From NCBI GenBank assembly GCA_019915015.1, contig JAHBBC010000003.1, positions 2,232,001-2,296,000 of the forward strand: 64,000 bases of DNA, given 5' to 3'. The translations under genes and the position numbers were made by a program. The stretch is from Auriscalpium vulgare. Lineage: Eukaryota; Basidiomycota; Agaricomycetes; Russulales; Auriscalpiaceae. The notes under the pieces were generated by a model, which made no database searches, had not been told where the DNA came from, and worked only from the letters and a program-made list of their open reading frames with translations. Shown piece after piece: positions 24,301 to 34,479 of this stretch; position 1 is the first letter of the stretch; each line of letters begins with the position of its first letter.

Positions 24301-25012
24301 CCCACTTGCGACGCTGCGCCTTCGTCAGGACGCCCCTTCGAAGGTTGAACAGACAGTGGCTTCGGCCTCTGGATCTGGTGCGGTTGCAGCGAACCTCTCG
24401 CCACGCGCGCGCTTCGAAGCTGCTCTGAAGGCTGCCCCACCTCCCGCCTTGCGACGTGAGGTTCTGGAGCCCAAGAAGCTGGTCGCCGCCGCCGGCCAGC
24501 TGCGCTTCCCCCGCGAGGCGCAGCTGCAAGTAGACTCCCCAGCCAAATATGACGTGCGCTCTGCGCGCGGTGGGCGCGGTGGAAAGGTCACGTCTATAAC
24601 TGCGCTCTGGGCCAACGACTCTCCTAAGGTTCCTGCACCTGACAAGGCGGGCAGCTTCAAGGACGCTGCGCCTTCGAAGCCGAAGCCGTTGGCGAGCGTG
24701 CCGAAGGCCAAGGCGACTGCCGGCCCGCTGTCTACACCGTCTCCGCTCGGCGCCGCAAAGGCAACGTCGTCCCCGGCCGCACTTTCGTCCTCGCTGGCTA
24801 CCCCAATGCTCTCGTCAACGGCATCGCTGTCGCGTCCGACGACGGCACCCAAAGCCGTTGTTCAGCGGCTGCCCGTTGTCACCGAGGCGCCGCCGGCCAG
24901 CACACCTGCCTCCCCCGCGCCGACCCTGATGAAAGGGATCGCGGCTGACTTTGCGTTCGGGCAAGCGCGACTGAGGGATCTGATACGCAAATATCAAGGT
25001 CACGCGACGTAG
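21355..25012 (+). CDS. Alpha-arrestin-like protein with long disordered tail
   Basis: Four exons, about 1,150 residues. Start MAAQTRPEPMNASPHHPKVK. The first 400 residues form an arrestin-like beta sandwich: ATLTLSTPFYIAGGAITGKL, ITTFLFRLPIPAHSPSAIDF, KIKYEVRATVGVSWKGENRL, then the C-lobe with IHLDLPVTIFHPATLPPPP. Alpha-arrestins recruit the ubiquitin ligase Rsp5 to plasma membrane transporters. The rest is disordered, Pro- and Ser-rich, with many PPxP runs (APPVPSGKD, PPPAHPLPLP), a Lys-rich cluster (GKSKSKGKKSKHKDKD) and a conserved-looking end, FAFGQARLRDLIRKYQGHAT. I did not find an unmistakable PPxY motif, so Rsp5 recruitment is not shown. The specific arrestin subfamily is not assigned. 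Confidence 0.75.
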
Positions 25013-25473
25013 CTCGAGGACTTCTGCATGGCCAGCAATCGCCAGGAACAAATAAATGTATGGATGATATCGATGGAGATGTATCTTTATTCGGATTTGT
25101 ACGGTAATACCTCTACATGTTTTAGCCTCTCTCTTTCCTTTTGTTCACTGCACGTATTGGCTCTCGGACTCATGACCTTGAATCTCGCGCTCACGACACT
25201 GCATTTAACGACAATCATGACGATGTTTTCCGCCAAGTGTTTGACTTTGACACGTATGTCTGTCAGCCGAGGACTGTCATTGAGATATCGGGAGGGAGGG
25301 AGTTTGACTCTGGACGGTACGTCCGCAGCGTGCAGGTATTTTGCGTTCTAGCTAGGTACTAACATTCGTGAAAGCGGGACGAAAGCGTGGCGGACATGGA
25401 TATACTACAACAGACAGCAACCAATGGTACAACCGAACACCAATGCGTGGTAGAGCTCAAACCAAAGCCTCGC
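25013..25473. other. Convergent 3' intergenic region
   Basis: 461 bp between the arrestin-like stop and the P450 stop. No gene or repeat seen. Confidence 0.5.
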
Positions 25474-27547
25474 TCAAAGGGTGGACAGAATGAGTTCTGC
25501 CTCCTTCGTGCGCGGCTTGATGACACACTGGAACTTCTCCGGGGTCCTGCAGAACGCTCAGCAGCTGTGCAGAACGGATGTCGAGAACGAAGACGCACCC
25601 CATGATGCCGCCGGACATGGTGCCCGCGGGCGGGACCTCGTTGCCGTTGGCGTCGACGACGCGCTTGATGCTGAACGCGGCGAGGGTGTTCGCGATGATG
25701 ATCCAGGTGAAAGAGTGCGCCATCCAGCGGCCGGGGCACACGCGGCGTCCGAAGCCGAAGGCGTAGTCGACCGCGCTGACTATCCGCGGGTCCGCATTGG
25801 GGTCGAGGAAGCGGCCGGGGTCGAACTTGAACGGGTCGGGGAAGAGCTTCTCGTCGTGCAGGATAGCCCTGCGAAGATGTCAGTGTGGGCGTCGGGGGCA
25901 TGGCAGGAAGTGAGGCTGCGTACCATGCGTTGCCAAGCACGATAGAATCCTTGGGGATGAAGTAGCCGTTGTAGACATCGTCAGCCATGAGGCGATGGGG
26001 AATCGCTGGTGGCGCAGTTCGTTAGACGAATGTATCGCCAAAAATGCAGCTGGAGAAGCGTACCGAAGGGCGCGACCTGTTGCCAGCGGAAGACCTCCTT
26101 GCTGAGGGCACCGAGGTACGGCAGCTTCGCTTCGTCCTCGTAGGTTGGCAGCCTGTCAGGGCCGATGACGCGGTCAATCTCCTCCTGCGCCAGCCTCTGC
26201 GCCTCGGGGTTCATCAACATCCCGAGGAAGAACGTCAGGATGACGGAAACGGTCTACGTGCACACATGAGTAATGGGATAGCACCAGAATATACAATGAA
26301 ATTTACCGTGTCGGCGCCAGCTGCATGGCAAACAATTAGGCGTAAGAAGTGGAACGATGCAGACAGCGTGGAGGCCGGACGTACCAGTATACATGGTGGC
26401 GCCCAGGCTCTTGATCAACTCTTCCTGGTAAGCGCGGTCGTCCTTCTCGTTGATGTCCCGCAGCGCGATTGAAGAGAACGACGGCGCCGCAGTGCCGTCA
26501 GCCATCGACGACTTCACGAACTCGAAGGGGACCGTGCCGAATCGGTCAGCGATGGCCTTCCATTCCTTAGCCTTGCGCTTGAAGTCCGCACCGGGGAACC
26601 AGTCAGGCACGTGCTTCACTGCAGGGGCGATAGGGATCAGAATGGCTCTAGCAAGGGCGCCGGCATGGAGTACGTCAGACTCACATGCAGGGATGATATC
26701 GACGAGGAAGGAGCCGGGATTGCCCGCCTTGTCGATGATGCGGAGACACTCCTCGGCACGCTGCAGGTAGATGTCGTCGTGCGAACGGATATCGAGGCCG
26801 TAGGCTATGTCTAGAATCACGCTACCCGCGAGCCTATTGACGCGTGTTCGAGGTCATTATGTCTGCGGCCACATGTCCGTCACTCACAGCTGCATGTGGT
26901 TGTGGAATTGATCCGGGGTGTCCGCCAAGCGCTTGAGGAAGTCGTGTACGGCCTTCGTCTTCTTTGGCCGGAATTGAGGCACAGCCGAGGGCTGGAAGTG
27001 CTTGTGGAAGAGCTTGCGCGAGTTCTTCCACCACTCGTTGTACGGCGTAAACCCAAGCGACCAGTCGAAGCCCATGCTGAGACGACATGAGGATGCCGTA
27101 CGCAAAAGGCAAGCGAAACACAACGTACAGTTCACACATCATTGGCATACGCGGCCTGGTGATGGCATTGAGAACCCCAGAAAATTTGCCAGCGGCAAGG
27201 TGACACACCTGTCTGAGTAGATGGAAGACCGCTTGTCCATGAGGTCGTCGGCCACCTCCTTGGTGTTCAGGACGACGAGGTGGAATCCGAAGACCTGGAG
27301 ATGAATGATGTCCGAGCCTGGACGGAGGGTCAGACGAAGGGCCAGGGCCATTCATATGCGCCCGTTACGCACCCAGCTCCTTGCTCATCTCGCGGAAACG
27401 CTTGTAGATGTATATCTTCGGGATGTCGAGCAGGTTCCCGATGATTGGATAGCCCTTGGGACCGGGAGGGTAGGGCAACCCCGCAGGATTGCGCCTGCGG
27501 TTCTGCAAGTGGAAGTGCACAGCCAGCAAAGCGCCGGCCAGCACAAT
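25474..27547 (-). pseudogene. Cytochrome P450, main body, cut from its start by a transposon
   Basis: A class-E microsomal P450 of basidiomycete type, in about a dozen exons, with all signature motifs intact: the Pro hinge GLPYPPGPKGYPIIGN, I-helix AGADT, ExxR (EVFR), and the haem loop YAFGFGRRVCPGRW with the cysteine ligand. It ends KEAELILSTL at the stop at 25474-25476. The AGADT motif is a 14-nt exon (26307-26320). The beginning of the gene is missing at this place: the frame enters the Harbinger terminal repeat at 27548, and the original start codon and first residues lie 3.4 kb away at 30936-30971. Without that exon there is no ATG before the membrane anchor, so the allele is probably dead although every downstream motif is preserved. 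The insertion is therefore likely recent. Confidence 0.9.
27545..27547. repeat. Target site duplication (left copy, AAT)
   Basis: AAT directly outside the left terminal repeat; the same three bases follow the right repeat at 30936-30938. A 3-bp duplication is the mark of PIF/Harbinger insertion. Confidence 0.8.
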
Positions 27548-27615
27548 AGGGGAGCTCAGAGTAGACCGTTTTCGTTTCCGTTTCGTTTTCAAACGCCTTT
27601 CGTTTTCGATTCGGC
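27548..27615. repeat. Left terminal inverted repeat, 68 bp
   Basis: Starts AGGGGAGCTCAGAG and continues with several CGTTTTC/CGTTTCC units before GATTCGGC. It is the exact reverse complement of 30868-30935. The repeated CGTTT-type units are candidate transposase binding sites. Confidence 0.95.
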
Positions 27616-27746
27616 CCGCGGCATAAGTGACCCGATGTGTGACAATCGTGTGACTTTAGGTGACGCTCGCGTTGTGCGGCGTCTTCGTGTCTCACACACT
27701 CATTCCCTCGCGATACCTCCTTAATCTACACTCTCCTACTCTCTTA

Positions 27747-29343
27747 ATGCCCCGGAAACGCGGCCGCTCGGACTCCGACCAGCCTGAGACAGCTCCGGGC
27801 AAGAAATCCCGTGAGGAGAACATCAGCTGGGGCACAAATAAGAAGCCAAATGAGCTGCTCCTGCAGCTCATCACGGAGCTCGAACAGCCGCAAAATCGCA
27901 AGGTTATGTTTGGTAACAAGCGTGGTGAGGTATGCAGGTGGCCCACGCATCATCTGGGCTTTGTTACTGACATCTTTCCAGAAGAAAAGCGGAGAAAGTA
28001 AGGTCGCAGCGGGTCAGCGGCTTGCTCGCATCCTCTGGAAGGATGCTCCGGACTCGGATTTCGTCAGTCTGGGAGCAAAGGTGCTCGGGAAAATAAATCA
28101 GTATGTCCATACCCTTATTGGATGCCTCATACGTGCTCACAGGCTTGTGTAGGCTACGCATCACCTATCACTCCAAGGTTCGGCGCATTAAGTGCACGGG
28201 TGGAGGTGTCCTCACTGGGAATGAGGCCATCGTCGACACAGGTGATGCCGACGATGGTCCAGATGAGTATTTGGTCTGCTACATAGGGCCAGATGGCCCA
28301 TCCGAGGATACCGATGCACGCCACAAGAATATCTGGCGTAAGTTCATTTTGTGATCTCCGATGAGCACGCTGGAGGCTAACACATCCTGTGCAGAGGAGA
28401 TCGAGGCCGAGTTCGCTGTCTTCCCCCGAATTCACGCGATCCTTGCCACCCGCCCAAATGAAAACCCGATCATCATCACGACTGGGGTTGGTCCGGACGG
28501 TCACCGCACAGTGCACTATCAGCCTCCCGACGACGCGCCACCTGTGCGGCAACCGCGCGAAGAGGACATAGACCCCGTCCTACGCGTTCACGATGGCCCG
28601 GCGCCTCTCGCGCAAGACTCTTCTGCGACCGCACCCGGCCCGGGATCGCCACCGCAGACGCCACACACTCCCAAAGAGAACCGCGTGCCGCCCTCGTCGC
28701 AAGCAAGTGCGAAGAAGACTCCCGCACACCTGTCGGAAGAGAAGCTGGAGAGCTTGAAGGGTCGCTTCAAGCCCACGTCACGCACCGGCATTCAAGACAT
28801 ACTGAAGGAGTCCATCGAGTAAGTAATACTAGTTGTTGGTAATGCACGTGGACTAATTCATGTGGCAGGCGTAGCTTTGCGGTGTCAAAGGAAGAGAACA
28901 TCCGCAAAGCTGTCGACAGGCTGCGCGATGACATGAATAGTCTTCGCCAAGACGCTCGCGATCGCCACGACCGCCTCTTTCGTGAGCTGCAGATTGGCTT
29001 GTGGACGAACGATGAGTATCGCCGCAAGTCGGAAGCACTTGACGATGACCTTCAGCTGCAGCTTCAAGATCTCCGTGAAAATATATCGCGCCTTCAGAAT
29101 CCTCCTCTGGTTGTCGCCGCCGCTACGCCCGCTCGTTCCATCTCACGCACGGGCTCTATGTCAACCGCTGCATCGACGCCTTCATCTCTGCCGCGCGCAT
29201 CGACACCTCCGGATGATGAGCCCGAGAGCGAGATGACAAGCCAGAGAGAAAATAGTCCTCCCTGGGATGAGAGCCAGTTGGACAGAGATCTTGGACGAGG
29301 ATCATCTGTGGTTCCAGACGAGTTGGAGCGAGGCTTAGTCTGA
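27747..29343 (+). CDS. Harbinger accessory protein (ORF1)
   Basis: Spliced gene inside the transposon. The protein starts MPRKRGRSDSDQPETAPGKK, a basic, nuclear-type N-terminus, then SWGTNKKPNELLLQLITELE, and a central KVMFGNKRGE-KSGESKVAAGQRL segment with LARILWKDAPDSDF, similar in pattern to the Myb/SANT-like DNA-binding proteins encoded by PIF/Harbinger elements. A second region, LRITYHSKVRRIKCTGGG, is followed by acidic and Pro-rich linker (PPDDAPPVRQPREED), then a long coiled coil (KAVDRLRDDMNSLRQDARDR) and a Ser/Thr/Pro-rich tail. Introns are about 50-70 bp. The DNA-binding assignment comes from position in the element and weak pattern; no canonical Trp-repeat SANT domain is fully visible. 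Its stop faces the transposase stop. Confidence 0.75.
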
Positions 29344-29458
29344 TCATTTTGCTTTTGTCCTTTCTAACTGCAGCCTCTCATTTAATGCTACACAGTCCTT
29401 TCTTCTTTCTGATTATATCTCTCTTACTCTTTACAATCTCAGATTTAATCTTGTTCAT
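29344..29458. other. Spacer between the two convergent transposon genes
   Basis: AT-rich, pyrimidine-rich spacer (many CT runs) between the stops of the accessory gene and the transposase. Nothing else seen. Confidence 0.5.
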
Positions 29459-30782
29459 TTATACAAGTCCTGCTCGTTGAGCGGCTACTATTTCTGCCAC
29501 AAGGCCACGTCTCCTAGCCTCGCAATCATCATCCTCTGTGATATCATCATCTATAGGATCATCTGGCTCCCCCCTATCGTCCTCTTCCTGAGCACGTGAG
29601 TGCCAAGTCGCAAAGCTTGTCCCACTCGCCCATCCTTCGATGTCGAGCACTGCGTTGTGCAAGATGATGCAACATGAAATCCACCGACACGCTCGTATAT
29701 GGTCCCGATTGTAACGGATATTGAGCCGTAAGCCACGAAGGGATTGCCATCGGCCCTTGAGTGCACCCATGGTGTGTTCAGAGCGAACGCGTAGGCGAGC
29801 TACGTGTTTGTCGAATAAGGCATTTGAGCGGTCTAACGACGCTGGTTTCTTGTGAACTGGGATGGTCCGCGAGCTGACAGGGTACGCAGAGTCACCCCAT
29901 GCAAACTCGTCACCTCTGAAGAACCAGTCGGTATGCTTGACAGCTGCAGTATGCTCAAATGCAGATGCATCATGAGCAGAACCGGTCATGCCAAGCGAAT
30001 AGTCAACGATTCGTAGATTCGACGGTGTATTGCCAATCTGTGTACAGATATGTCAGTCAGGAGCTATTAGAAGATATCCAGCATACCTGGACGTTGAACC
30101 CATAGTTGCACTTCCTTGTGTAGTACGCGTCACCGTCGAGGCCGGGGCGACTGTACAGGACAACAATTGTCCCGTCGTACATCACCCATCCCTCCCTCCA
30201 GGTGGATCCCGTGAAACCAAGCTGCTCATCAATCCACCTTTTCTCGACCTCTTTCTCCTCCTCTGTTAGCGGCCGTACAAACATCCCATGCAAGGACATC
30301 AGCGCCTCCTGACATCTCTCCGTGTATAGCTCCACAGCGCCCTCTGAACAGCCCGCTGCACGGCTGATATCCTCGAGAGATGCGCCATTGCCATAGCGAC
30401 CCATACGGTACAGGGTCACCGCTAATTGCGTTCGGATATCCTCCTGCGGGGTGTTCGAGTTGTTCTGGAATACGGGATGACCCTCGATGAGGCCAAGGAT
30501 AGTGTCGAAGACGTGGGGAGAGACACGGAGCATGTTGATAAAGCGGTGGTGATGGGCAGGATCCTGTGCATACTCCCATGCAAGCTGGAGATTGCCGGCT
30601 TTAACGACGGGAGGACGGGGGTTGATGTAGCGGGAGGATAGGATGGTGTGAAGGATTGAGCTATCGCGTTGGAGCTGCTCCATCATAGCTGTGGCTGAAG
30701 ATGGAGGCATGAGTGCCATCTGGATAGCCATATATGTGATGTATGCGTCGATAATCTCATCGTGGTAGGTAGCACGGGCCAT
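29459..30782 (-). CDS. PIF/Harbinger DDE transposase
   Basis: Exons 30087-30782 and 29459-30037, 49-bp intron, 424 residues with no internal stop. DDE_Tnp_4-type domain: first catalytic Asp in WVMYDGTIVVLYSRPG (the D-G-T block), second Asp in GMTGSAHDASAF, and Glu in RLRVRSEHTMGALKGRW, the ExxxGxLKxRW motif that marks Harbinger transposases. The N-terminus has a helical region (RFINMLRVSPHVFDTILGL) and a helix-turn-helix-like segment (ASLEDISRAAGCSEGAVELY) that probably binds the terminal repeats. The acidic C-terminus (DDDITEDDDCEARRR) is typical. The gene starts 85 bp inside the right repeat. It cuts and pastes the element with a 3-bp target duplication. Confidence 0.93.
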
Positions 30783-30867
30783 GGCTGGTGGAAGAGCTCG
30801 AAAGCAATGGCGGCGGTGTCGCGCAGCGGCGTAGATTGAGTGACATTATGTAATATCACGCCGGGGC

Positions 30868-30935
30868 GCCGAATCGAAAACGAAAGGCGTTTGAAAACGA
30901 AACGGAAACGAAAACGGTCTACTCTGAGCTCCCCT
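30868..30935. repeat. Right terminal inverted repeat, 68 bp
   Basis: Exact reverse complement of 27548-27615; begins GCCGAATCG inside and ends GAGCTCCCCT at the insertion site. Confidence 0.95.
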
Positions 30936-30971
30936 AATGCCGCCTGCCACTTCTGTGAGGGAGGGAGCCAT
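30936..30971 (-). pseudogene. Detached first 12 codons of the P450 gene
   Basis: Read on the minus strand from ATG at 30971, this gives MAPSLTEVAGGI, where the last codon (ATT) is the target duplication. The P450 body on the other side of the transposon begins with the same ATT and goes straight on with VLAGALLAVHFHLQ, a normal membrane-anchor helix. Frame and phase agree exactly, so the two pieces were one exon before insertion. The gene's own promoter is on the 31-kb side. Confidence 0.85.
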
Positions 30972-32210
30972 GGTGAAGGGAAACGAATTCAGAAGAGACA
31001 TCCTCGGTCCTATATACCTGATGGCGAGCCGCTGCCTGTCAGCCAGGCATGGTGTCAGCAAGCGGGATTAAGTGGACTTACTCTACGAGTCTTTGACGTG
31101 GGCCACGGAGGCGAGCTAGCGAGCCGAACTACCTTGGAGGGCGATGGAGGCGGCGAGCGTCGGGCGCCGTGGCCTGTGTGCGAGTCCGAGCTGTGTCCGG
31201 GAAGCGAACAGCTATCTGAGCTTGGCCTGGCGCAGGTTTACTTATATCCTCCTGGAGCTTGGAAGCTAGGCGCAGAGGAACAGGTATCGGATTTGCACTG
31301 TCAGTGTGTGGTCATCCACCTGCAACCTGCAGCGTGGCTGCTGGCATGATTTGAAGGCACAAGTTGGGCGCAAGGGGCTGGCGGTTGGACGATCATCAGA
31401 TAGATGGCTTCTGGCAGGGCGGGCCCACGCGGCGGGAAAGAAGTATTGCGACCGGGCGGCATGAGGCGGCATGCCGATGTCTAGATAGTGCTGGAATGAT
31501 GCCGATGATGTCTTGACGTGCAACGAAGACGGCGGCGGCACGACAGAGCGTGCACGCCTGTGCAAGCAAATACGAGATGGAGGCGCAGGCGAGGAAGGAG
31601 GGGAGGAGAGACGTGGAGAGGTCGCGGCGCGCACGCAGTGCACGACACCGTGACTACCCTGCAGTCCAGGGATAATTGGGGTCTGATATGCACGGCCAAG
31701 CGGATGGAAGTCCTGCGGCGCTGTACGCCACGAGAAGAACCGTGAACAAGCGAAGGCATGTAATAGGAAAGACTGGACCGTGAGGATGGGCATGTAGTAA
31801 GTAATGTAGCCCCGGCCTGGGGAGGACAGATGAACCTGCGAGTTGCGCGCTCAGATCAACAACTCGAAGGTATGTGACACGCCGAACGCGGTTGCTCTTA
31901 TGAGCTCTAGGTTGTCGAGCTGGAGCGCCGGAGTCAGGCCGGCGTTGAAGACGGCTGGTGCTGCGACGCGAGCTCAACCTAGGCGTCGTGCGCACGGCTG
32001 GAATGGACTGGGCTCTCCGCTGCGGTGTCTGCATGTCAAGATGGCGAGTGCCTGTGCGCATCAACCCCGGGGAATGGCCGACGGCGAATAGGCCAGGAAT
32101 TACTGCAAAAGGCGTGCAAATAATACCGTGCTTCTCCCCCACATGGTCTTTCCCACGGCGGGGTCTCGCAATACAAGACAACTCGGCCCCTGCCCTTCCT
32201 CCTACCCACC
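30972..32210. other. Intergenic region upstream of both oxygenase genes
   Basis: About 1.2 kb between the P450 start and the FAD monooxygenase start, which diverge. Several short open frames but none with a motif. It presumably holds both promoters. Confidence 0.5.
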
Positions 32211-34078
32211 ATGGCCATCCCCCAGCCCCTCCAGAATGGCTCCTCCGCAAAGAAGGCCTCCGCAGCCATCTCTTTCCTCGTCATCGGAGGCGGCATCGCG
32301 GGCCTCTCCGCCGCCGTCGCGCTCCGTCGCGTCGGCCATCGCGTCTTGGTCGTCGAGCGAGACCCCAACTTCGAAGACGTGCGTCCTACATGTTCTCCCA
32401 CTCGTCCAGCTCTTCACGCCCCCACCAGGCCTCCTCCTCCCGCGGCATTCGAATGCCCCCCAACATGACCAAGATCTTCAACCACTGGGGCATGCAGGAC
32501 AAGCTCCGCAAGCACGGCATCGTTTCAGAACGGGTCGTAATGTCGCGCCGTAAGCACTGAACCATCTTGCCACACAGCTCTCGTTGCCCATATTCCATGT
32601 CCGCTCTTAGTTGAGAACGCTTGGACTCTCGGGGCGCATAGATGGCATGCGGAGATGCTGCAGGAGGCGGGCGGCGATTTTGTCTTCCTATATGTGCGTC
32701 TGTCCGCTTTGCTTGGCGTTTCTCCTCTTACCTGCATCCGTCGAGCAGCACAGCGCCTTACGACAGATGCTTTTGGAGACTGCCGAGGAGCTGGGTGCCA
32801 GAGTTCGGACCAGTTCCGAAGTCGTCTCTATCAGCGACGATTGCCGTTCCGCGCGCCTGCACTCCGGGGAGATCCTTCGCGCCGATGTTATCATTGGCGC
32901 GGACGGCAGCCGCGGCATAACCCGGCGAATATTGCTCGACGGCGAGCAGGATATGCCCATCTCCACCAACCTCATGATGCTCAAGTACGTCTCCTACCGT
33001 CTGGTATGCACGCGCGTGCTCATTGAGTGACAAGCGCCGTCGTACCGGGGGACACTATACGGTCAGATCCAGAGCTGTTGCCTTTTTTGAAGCAGGAGCT
33101 GGTGAGCATTCCCAAGCCTGGAGGCTCGCGGTCCTCCGGAAAATTAACCCTGGATTATGAGCTCACACAATGGGTGTGGTTCGGCCATCGACACGCGTCG
33201 CTCTTCTTCCCTATTGTAGGTGTTTCATATGGTAATGCGCGTTCTTTTCCGTCACTCATGTCCGCTCAAAGAGTCCGAAAGGCGACTGCGCGTTCTACTA
33301 TTACGGACCAGACGATGCGACGACGGAGGACTGGAATGACGTCCTCCCACCCAACGAAGTAACCAAATACTTTGAGATCGCCGAGCCGAGGTGAGTAGTG
33401 GCGTCGTGACATTGTTTGCGAGGTCCTGGGCGCTGATCGACGTCTTCAGGCTAAAAAAGCTTGCCACCTTGACCCGGGCATCGCGGGTTCAAGTCACAGA
33501 GCGTCCTATCCTGGATGACTGGGTGCATGACAGTGGTCGGCTAGTAGCTATTGGGGAAGCCGCTCATCCATTTCCTGTGAGACTCCTGTTTCCATTCGCT
33601 GCGTTACGCAACTCATCACTGGCTGTCCCCTTTATAGCCAGGTGCGATCCAGGCGTCGAGCATGAGCCTAGAAGACGCCTCCGTCTTGGCAAAGCTGTTC
33701 TCCCACCTCCGGGAAGAGGAACAAATACCAAGCTTCCTATATGCCTTCCAGAACCTGCGCCACGACCGGTGTAGCAAGAACCGCGTTCTAGACATGGCCA
33801 ATATCAGCTTCATGACGATGCCAAACGGAGACGGCGCGGAGAAGCGCGACAAGTCGATGCGCGCGAAGCACGACAGTGGGCGTGACGTGCTGGGGGGCGA
33901 CGATGACGACGGGAACGTCGCGCAGTGGGATGATAACCGCGAGCTGTTTGGGTATGATGCGGAGGACGAAGCGGACAATTGGTGGGTGCAATGGGGTCTG
34001 CTGCGCGAGCGCGCCAAGGCCGCCAATGTTGGCGGCTTGGACATTTTCTCCTTGGACGTGCAGGTCCACAAGGCGTGA
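32211..34078 (+). CDS. FAD-dependent monooxygenase (salicylate hydroxylase type)
   Basis: Group A flavoprotein monooxygenase, about 9 exons. The N-terminal Rossmann fold has the GxGxxG dinucleotide motif in FLVIGGGIAGLSAAVALRR ending in the ribose-binding Glu of VVERDP. Later comes DVIIGADGSRGITRR (the DG motif, binding FAD and NADPH) and IGEAAHPFPPGAIQA, the GD(E)AAH motif that contacts FAD; here the Asp is replaced by Glu, which is common in this family. The catalytic region ends SMSLEDASVLAKLF. The C-terminal tail is acidic and ends QVHKA. It hydroxylates an aromatic or polyketide-like substrate with NAD(P)H and oxygen; the substrate is not readable. Its promoter is divergent from the P450 gene, suggesting a small oxidative gene pair. 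Confidence 0.88.
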
Positions 34079-34479
34079 GACCCTTCACAGCAACCCGCCC
34101 GGCGTTGGTGGGTGCATGCATATATTTGGTGTGCTCTGCATTTTATACCATTAGTTTGGATGACATACCCTCATTACCACACGAAGACTGTCTCATGTAC
34201 GAAACTGACTTGTATCACTTCACTCGTGTAGTACCGGACAAGTATCACCCTCACGTACCCTCTTTAACCCTTAGACGCATGCAGACATTTCTGTCCTTGA
34301 TACTCTACTTGTACACATCCGTACGAGCGCGTTCTGAATGTGAGGAAGTTTGAATTCCATAGGGACTCTACTCGGGTTTTTCCATCGACAAGCAAGGTGC
34401 AGGCCTTGAAGCGGGGACTAGCCCTGGCATAAATATTCCGGAACGTGGAGATGTACAGAATGCAACATTATCAGGTGCG
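34079..34479. other. Convergent 3' intergenic region
   Basis: About 400 bp between the monooxygenase and CK2 beta stops; no gene or repeat seen. Confidence 0.5.

Larger units (their letters stand above)
27548..30935. mobile_element. Complete PIF/Harbinger DNA transposon, 3,388 bp
   Basis: Bounded by 68-bp inverted repeats that match at every position, flanked by a 3-bp AAT duplication. It contains two convergent genes: an accessory protein on the plus strand (27747-29343) and a DDE transposase on the minus strand (29459-30782), with 115 bp between their stops. This two-gene layout is typical of PIF/Harbinger, where the accessory protein helps the transposase bind DNA and enter the nucleus. 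Both reading frames are open, and the ends are identical, so the copy looks autonomous and recently moved. It sits inside exon 1 of a P450 gene on the opposite strand. Confidence 0.93.

Noticed and set aside
27548..27592. P450 reading frame beginning inside the terminal repeat (KTKRKRKRSTLSSP)
   Set aside because: The frame enters transposon sequence and its first codon is TTG, not ATG. The real first codons lie at 30936-30971.
33477..33500. tRNA-like B box (GGGTTCAAGTC)
   Set aside because: It lies inside the monooxygenase coding frame and no matching A box or cloverleaf is present.
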